From Acidobacteriaceae bacterium (GTDB taxonomy: Bacteria; Acidobacteriota; Terriglobia; Terriglobales; Acidobacteriaceae), in the NCBI GenBank assembly GCA_027307295.1, contig DAHUXF010000101.1:1-8766 (forward strand): DNA of 8,766 nucleotides, read 5' to 3'. Positions 4,941-8,766 of this stretch are shown here, one piece after another. The notes under the pieces are model-generated. The model saw nothing but the letters and a program-made list of their open reading frames with translations. It was not told the origin of the DNA and made no database searches. Position numbers and translations under genes: made by a program. Positions within the stretch are counted from its first letter, which is position 1. Each line of letters starts with the position of its first letter.

Positions 4941-6179
4941 ATGGATAGTATGCAACAAGTTTCATCTCAAGTCTGGGATTCATCCCAACCGGCAGCAGCC
5001 CGTTCGGCATCATCGCCGGACATTCTTGCGCTCGATAAAGCCCGGCCAAGACCGCACATACTTTTTTTGATTGATCACCTCATGGCTCGTGGCGGAGGCG
5101 AAGGGAATCTGCTGAAAGTTGTCCAGTTGCTGCCGCCAGAGCTGGTCCGCTGCTCGGTGGCCACCTTTCGGATTGATCCGGAAATCCACAAAGGCATCAC
5201 CGTGCCGGTACATTTATTTCCATGGCGCCGGGTATATCACCTGAGCGCATTGAAGGCAGCCGGAGCATTACGGGCACTGATCCGGCGGGAACATGTCGAT
5301 ATCGTCCAGACATATTTTGAGACTTCCAACCTGTGGGGAGGGCTCATCGCGAAACTCAGCGGCGCGCTGCTGCTTTCATCGCGCCGCGATATGGGCATCC
5401 TGCGCAAAACCAAGCACGAGCTTGCCTACCGTCTGGTGAACCGTCTGTCTGACCGCGTTCTGGCCGTCTCCGAAGAGGTGAAACGGTTTTGCATTGAAGC
5501 CGACCGCATTGATCCGCGAAAAGTTTCGGTCGTCTACAACGGGGTTGATCTGCAGCAAATCGCGGCCGCTGGTTCCCAGAAAAACCCTTTTGAGGATGCG
5601 GAATGGGCTGGCGCAGAGCACATCGTCACCTGCGTTGCGAATGTCCGCAAAATCAAAGGCATTGATGTCTTCATCCGCGCAGCCCAAATTGTATGCCGTG
5701 AGCTGCCGAATGCCGTGTTCCTCATTGCCGGCAGTCTTTATGAGCAGGACTACTCGCTGGAAATCCGGGAGATGATCCGCTCGCTGAACCTGGAAAAGAA
5801 CATAAAGCTGCTGGACTTTGTGGACGATCCGGTTCCCATCCTTAAGATGAGCACTGCCTTCTGTCTGCTCTCTCGCAGTGAAGGTTTCTGCAATGCGCTC
5901 CTGGAAGCCATGGCCTGCGGCGTTCCCTCCGTGGTAACCCGCGTTGGCGGAAATCCTGAAGCCATTACCGACGGCGAAACCGGATTTCTGGTCCCGGTGG
6001 AAGATTCCGCTGCGGCGGCTGAGCGTCTTCTGCTTCTTCTGCGCGACCCACAACGCGCGGCCCGGATGGGTGAAGCCGGACGCACGGCGGCACGCACACG
6101 TTTCAGTTCGGAAACCATGATCCGGAACCTTCTTGGTCTCTATGGTGATTTAATGGCGGAACGGGAGAAGCGCCGTTGA
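4941..6179 (+). CDS. Glycosyltransferase family 4 (GT-B fold)
   Basis: 412-residue retaining GT4 enzyme, predicted cytosolic or membrane-peripheral, that transfers a sugar from a nucleotide donor onto a growing glycan (probably an EPS repeat unit on a lipid carrier). A ~35-residue polar extension of no recognised function comes first. The N-terminal GT-B half then begins at RPHILFLIDHL with the acceptor-side glycine loop RGGGEGN (50-56). SSRRDMG, VLAVSEEVKRF and VVYNGVD are typical of the inter-domain region. The donor-side half carries the E-x7-E motif Glu314...Glu322 (EGFCNALLEAMACGVPSV), then GGNPEAITDGETGFLV. ATG 4941 is the first possible start after an in-frame TGA at 4926-4928. No Shine-Dalgarno sequence is visible before it; ATG 4950 is an alternative. 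It forms its own transcription unit behind the sigma-54 element at 4878-4893. Acceptor and donor sugars cannot be read from the sequence. Confidence 0.93.
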   Translation: MDSMQQVSSQVWDSSQPAAARSASSPDILALDKARPRPHILFLIDHLMARGGGEGNLLKVVQLLPPELVRCSVATFRIDPEIHKGITVPVHLFPWRRVYHLSALKAAGALRALIRREHVDIVQTYFETSNLWGGLIAKLSGALLLSSRRDMGILRKTKHELAYRLVNRLSDRVLAVSEEVKRFCIEADRIDPRKVSVVYNGVDLQQIAAAGSQKNPFEDAEWAGAEHIVTCVANVRKIKGIDVFIRAAQIVCRELPNAVFLIAGSLYEQDYSLEIREMIRSLNLEKNIKLLDFVDDPVPILKMSTAFCLLSRSEGFCNALLEAMACGVPSVVTRVGGNPEAITDGETGFLVPVEDSAAAAERLLLLLRDPQRAARMGEAGRTAARTRFSSETMIRNLLGLYGDLMAEREKRR

Positions 6180-6227
6180 TGCCGTTGTGGTGCTGGCCAG
6201 TACTTGGTCTTTACAGTAGAGCGTATT

Positions 6228-7343
6228 TTAGGATGGCTTTTCCTGTTGCTTCTTTCCTGCCTGAGCGCCAAACCTGGCGGTAAAGCTCTGCCATATGGCG
6301 CCGACCTTGCGCAGATCATTTCTCACCGTATGCGCCATGAGCCCCTTGGCGGCATTCCAGACCACCGCATAATCAAACATTAACCGAGAAAAATCGCCTC
6401 TGGCATTGACCAGGTGATTCTCACAAACATTCACGCGGGGAATCAGAAAAAGATCACATTCCCGCGTCCAGACTCCGGGCTCCTGGTTCAGGAACGCCAT
6501 CTCATAACCCGCTCTTATGACCAGGTCGCGGATTTTTTCAGAACAATCCCCATTGGGATAGGAGAACAACCGGCAGGCGGTCTGGAGCTTTTGTTCAATC
6601 AGTTCGCGCGAGTTAAAAATTTCCGCTTCCGCCTGCGCAATAGGAATCGTGGTGAGGATCTCATGTGTGCTGGTGTGTGAGCCAAAAATAACACCGGAAG
6701 CGTGGAGTCTGGCGATCTGCTCCCAGGTCATCGTGGTATCAACGTGTGCGAGCAAGTGACCCGGAGTGTGCGCAGAGATCATCTGGTTAATGCGGTCGGC
6801 GCGCTCCTGCGCAGGCAGCTCTTTTAGCTTCTCAATGGTCTGCTCAATGGAGTCATGGCGCCCGTTCGGGGTTCCCTCTGCCATCCTATGATCCAGAGCA
6901 GATGCGGCGCGCTCCGGCCAAAAAGGCAGCTCCGTATCCATGCGCTCTGGAACTATAAAGATGGTGATGGGAGTCTTATGTTTTTGCGCGACAGGGTGGG
7001 CGGCAGTAGCATTGTCAAACCAGCCATCGTCAAATGTGACGGCAAGGCGGAGCTTCGCGGCCGGCCGCCACTCCGGCGCCTGCGAGAGGTCCACGAACTC
7101 ACAAACCTCTGCGGCATATTGCAGAAAACCATCGAAAGTCCTGTCGCTGACGATCATGCCTGGAAGAGAGGCCGTCTGCTGCCATTCAGTCTCGCTCAGG
7201 ACGCGATGGAAGGTTAGAACAATAGGCCCTCGCTTCTGCACCCATTGGCGCGCCAGATGCAGTAGTCCCGTGGCCCGCAGCAGGTACGCCCACGCCGTCT
7301 TGCTATGGACACGAAACGCCGATCTTGTAAAACCTGTACGCAT
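6228..7343 (-). CDS. Polysaccharide deacetylase (CE4 / NodB fold)
   Basis: Complete 371-residue metal-dependent deacetylase. Motifs in order: VLTFHRV (42-48), motif 1 TFDDGW (103-108) with catalytic and metal Asp105/Asp106, motif 2 FGSHTSTH (220-227) with ligands His223 and His227, and motif 3 FSYPNG (260-265). A long insertion (~135-210) sits between motifs 1 and 2. This is common in EPS-locus deacetylases of the PEP-CTERM type, though I cannot assign the subfamily firmly. There is no classical signal peptide, since the N-terminus carries several Arg/Lys, so it may act on the cytoplasmic side or be membrane-attached (uncertain). It follows the formyltransferase gene after 15 bases, with GGAAG and AGG just upstream of the ATG, and is the last gene of the minus-strand operon. 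It converges on the GT4 gene with a 48-base gap. Its C-terminal half is paralogous to the gene at 1-418. Confidence 0.92.
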   Translation of the reverse strand: MRTGFTRSAFRVHSKTAWAYLLRATGLLHLARQWVQKRGPIVLTFHRVLSETEWQQTASLPGMIVSDRTFDGFLQYAAEVCEFVDLSQAPEWRPAAKLRLAVTFDDGWFDNATAAHPVAQKHKTPITIFIVPERMDTELPFWPERAASALDHRMAEGTPNGRHDSIEQTIEKLKELPAQERADRINQMISAHTPGHLLAHVDTTMTWEQIARLHASGVIFGSHTSTHEILTTIPIAQAEAEIFNSRELIEQKLQTACRLFSYPNGDCSEKIRDLVIRAGYEMAFLNQEPGVWTRECDLFLIPRVNVCENHLVNARGDFSRLMFDYAVVWNAAKGLMAHTVRNDLRKVGAIWQSFTARFGAQAGKKQQEKPS

Positions 7344-7358
7344 TGGCCTGCGCTTCCG

Positions 7359-8144
7359 TTAGATCGCGCGTAACCCCCGCCGGCGAAATTCCAAAGCCTC
7401 TTCACGCCGGGGAAAAGTGAAGTAACTTCCCTGCGCGTGGTCCATATGTATCGTTGCGGCCTGGTTCGTCTCCAGGCTGCGTATCACCTTGGCCATGCAG
7501 TGCGCGCCATGGCGCTTGCTGCGGCGAATCAGATTGTGCAGTGATTCGCCCGGCGTGACCGGCAACGATTCCTGCAGCAGGGCATCTCCTTCATCCACTT
7601 TTGCCGCCATGTAATGGATGGTGACTCCCAGCTGTTGTTCGCCGTGATAAAGCTGCCAAAAAGTCGGCATCATGCCTTTGTAACGAGGTAATGGGGCGTG
7701 ATGGATATTAATACAACCCCGGGGCGGCACGGCCAGAATTTTTTCTTTGAGAATATAAGGGCAAGCCACGGAGATCAACAGGTCCGGAGATCGCTGCTGC
7801 AGGGCATCAGTAAATTCCGGCTGATTGGGATTGGCCACCGGTCCATATGGAATTCCATAAGCCTTCGCCAGTTGCGCGATGGAATAAAACCGTCCAGCGC
7901 CGCGCTCTTTTGGGAACCGTGACAACACTTTGGCCGCAGCCGCCTGCAACAGCAGCTTGCCGAATCCCGCCACGCCATATAACCATGTTAGTTCACGCAG
8001 CAGTTGCCGCCTTGACCGCTTGCCCATGGCGCGGCAGCAGGAAATGCGCGTGATCTCAAATTGCCCGGCATAATTCTGAAAGAATTCTTCAAAAAATGGC
8101 AGGAGATAAAGCGAATCTTCCTGAGTAAGAAATTCAATCTTCAT
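7359..8144 (-). CDS. Formyltransferase-family protein (Fmt-like fold), probably sugar-directed
   Basis: 261-residue enzyme of the formyltransferase fold that uses 10-formyl-tetrahydrofolate to formylate an amine. The catalytic triad is visible with canonical spacing: Asn146 and His148 in CINIHHAPLPRYKG and Asp184 in VDEGD, the His-to-Asp distance of 36 matching methionyl-tRNA formyltransferase. HHAPLPRYKG followed by GVTIHYM is the family signature. The N-terminal part is short and unlike the housekeeping Fmt, and the C-terminal OB domain of Fmt is absent. Its place among glycosyltransferase and deacetylase genes suggests an amino-sugar N-formyltransferase for EPS (inference). Its ATG overlaps the stop of the upstream GT2 gene by 4 bases (ATGA, 8141-8144), implying translational coupling. 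The substrate is not identifiable from sequence. Confidence 0.85.
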   Translation of the reverse strand: MKIEFLTQEDSLYLLPFFEEFFQNYAGQFEITRISCCRAMGKRSRRQLLRELTWLYGVAGFGKLLLQAAAAKVLSRFPKERGAGRFYSIAQLAKAYGIPYGPVANPNQPEFTDALQQRSPDLLISVACPYILKEKILAVPPRGCINIHHAPLPRYKGMMPTFWQLYHGEQQLGVTIHYMAAKVDEGDALLQESLPVTPGESLHNLIRRSKRHGAHCMAKVIRSLETNQAATIHMDHAQGSYFTFPRREEALEFRRRGLRAI

Positions 8145-8766
8145 CGGCGGGCCCTCACAGTCTGCCAGGTCACATATTTACGCCCGCGGCAGATTTCCAG
8201 CATGCTGACCAGTGCAGCGGCGTTGAGCGTGCAAAAAAACAGCGGAATGCCCAGCGGCTTCCACCGGCGGTGCAACGGCAACAGCATGTTCAGGATGGCT
8301 GCCGCGTAGAACAATAATTGCGCGGCCAGCAGCGCGCGAAAAATCTGCGAATCCAGCAGGAAAAGATTGGAGATGAGCATGACAATAAGAAACAGCGGGA
8401 CCATCCACCGCATTACCTTGTGTGACCAGAGCTGAAACGCGGGCCAGAAAAATTTCCATGGCTTCAGCAGCTCACGCACGCTCAGCAATCCGCGCATGGC
8501 CCGTGTAACCACGCGCACGCGCATGGAAAACTCTTCCGCCGTTGACTGTGTGGTCTCCTCAAAGGCAAGGGCGCGGTCTTCAAACACAACCCGATAGCCC
8601 TTTTGAATGGCCTGCAACGGCTGGACCAAGTCGCTGATGATATCCGCCGGCAACTCTGTGTAGGCGGCTTTGCGCACGGAGTAAATGCAGCCACAACAGC
8701 CGGTGATGGTCTTGATCCGGGATTGCAGCGTTTTGATCAGGTTCTCATAGTTCCAGAAAGCCATGC
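8141..8766 (-). CDS. Membrane glycosyltransferase family 2, C-terminal part; 5' end outside window
   Basis: C-terminal ~208 residues of a processive-type GT2 enzyme; the frame runs off the right edge and the first visible Met is probably internal. The start FWNYENLIKTLQSR...TGCCGCIYSVRK is the familiar region after the DxD motif, where the enzyme checks the acceptor (G-x-IYxxR). SDL (44-46 of the visible part) holds the likely catalytic-base Asp. GYRVVFEDRALAFEE follows, then an Arg-rich RVRVVTRAMRGL where QxxRW usually stands; Gln and Trp are not conserved. About three membrane segments (~117-137, 142-163, 170-191) end the protein, so it is an inner-membrane enzyme, possibly starting or extending the glycan. 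It is the upstream member of the minus-strand operon, overlapping the formyltransferase gene by 4 bases. The missing N-terminus prevents donor assignment. Confidence 0.87.
   Translation of the reverse strand, partial: MAFWNYENLIKTLQSRIKTITGCCGCIYSVRKAAYTELPADIISDLVQPLQAIQKGYRVVFEDRALAFEETTQSTAEEFSMRVRVVTRAMRGLLSVRELLKPWKFFWPAFQLWSHKVMRWMVPLFLIVMLISNLFLLDSQIFRALLAAQLLFYAAAILNMLLPLHRRWKPLGIPLFFCTLNAAALVSMLEICRGRKYVTWQTVRARR

Noticed and set aside
6180..6227. Terminator between the convergent GT4 and deacetylase genes
   Set aside because: No stem with a following T run is visible in the 48-base gap; how these transcripts end cannot be read from the sequence.

Overview
The window looks like part of an exopolysaccharide (EPS) gene cluster from an environmental Gram-negative bacterium. 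My best guess is an acidobacterium. This rests on gene content and moderate GC only, with no phylogenetic marker present. The gene set includes an ExeA-type secretion ATPase next to a cytosolic tyrosine autokinase, polysaccharide deacetylases, GT4 and GT2 glycosyltransferases, and a small secreted protein with a PEP-CTERM-like tail. That set resembles the EPS/exosortase (PEP-CTERM) loci of environmental bacteria. No exosortase gene lies inside this window.

Layout. (1) 1-2193, plus strand: the end of a polysaccharide deacetylase, then an unusual fusion of an ATP-grasp ligase with a low-molecular-weight protein tyrosine phosphatase. (2) 2194-2377: a regulatory gap with a palindrome, a perfect IHF consensus match and a -24/-12 (sigma-54) promoter. 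(3) 2378-4246, plus: ExeA-like ATPase and BY-kinase, closed by a hairpin terminator at 4277-4303. (4) 4348-4554, minus: a 68-residue precursor with signal peptide and PEP-CTERM-like tail, convergent to the kinase. (5) 4555-4940: a 386-bp divergent control region with a sigma-54 promoter facing each way and a palindrome of the same design as in region 2. (6) 4941-6179, plus: a GT4 glycosyltransferase. (7) 6228-8766, minus: a compact operon read from the right edge, comprising a GT2 membrane glycosyltransferase (N-terminus cut off), a formyltransferase-fold enzyme and a complete polysaccharide deacetylase.

How it fits together (inference). The glycosyltransferases build a polysaccharide repeat unit, and the deacetylases and formyltransferase modify amino-sugar N-acyl groups. 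The kinase and the phosphatase domain form a phosphotyrosine switch on polymerisation or export. The ATPase may power or gate envelope machinery. The most striking signal is regulatory. Three separate -24/-12 elements with exact 10-bp GG-to-GC spacing stand before three transcription units. A shared RTGCAA-N4-TTGCAS palindrome and IHF-like sites sit at enhancer distances. This suggests one sigma-54 activator (PrsR-like in PEP-CTERM systems) controls EPS genes and the small secreted protein together.

No tRNA, rRNA, CRISPR array, insertion sequence or other mobile element was seen.
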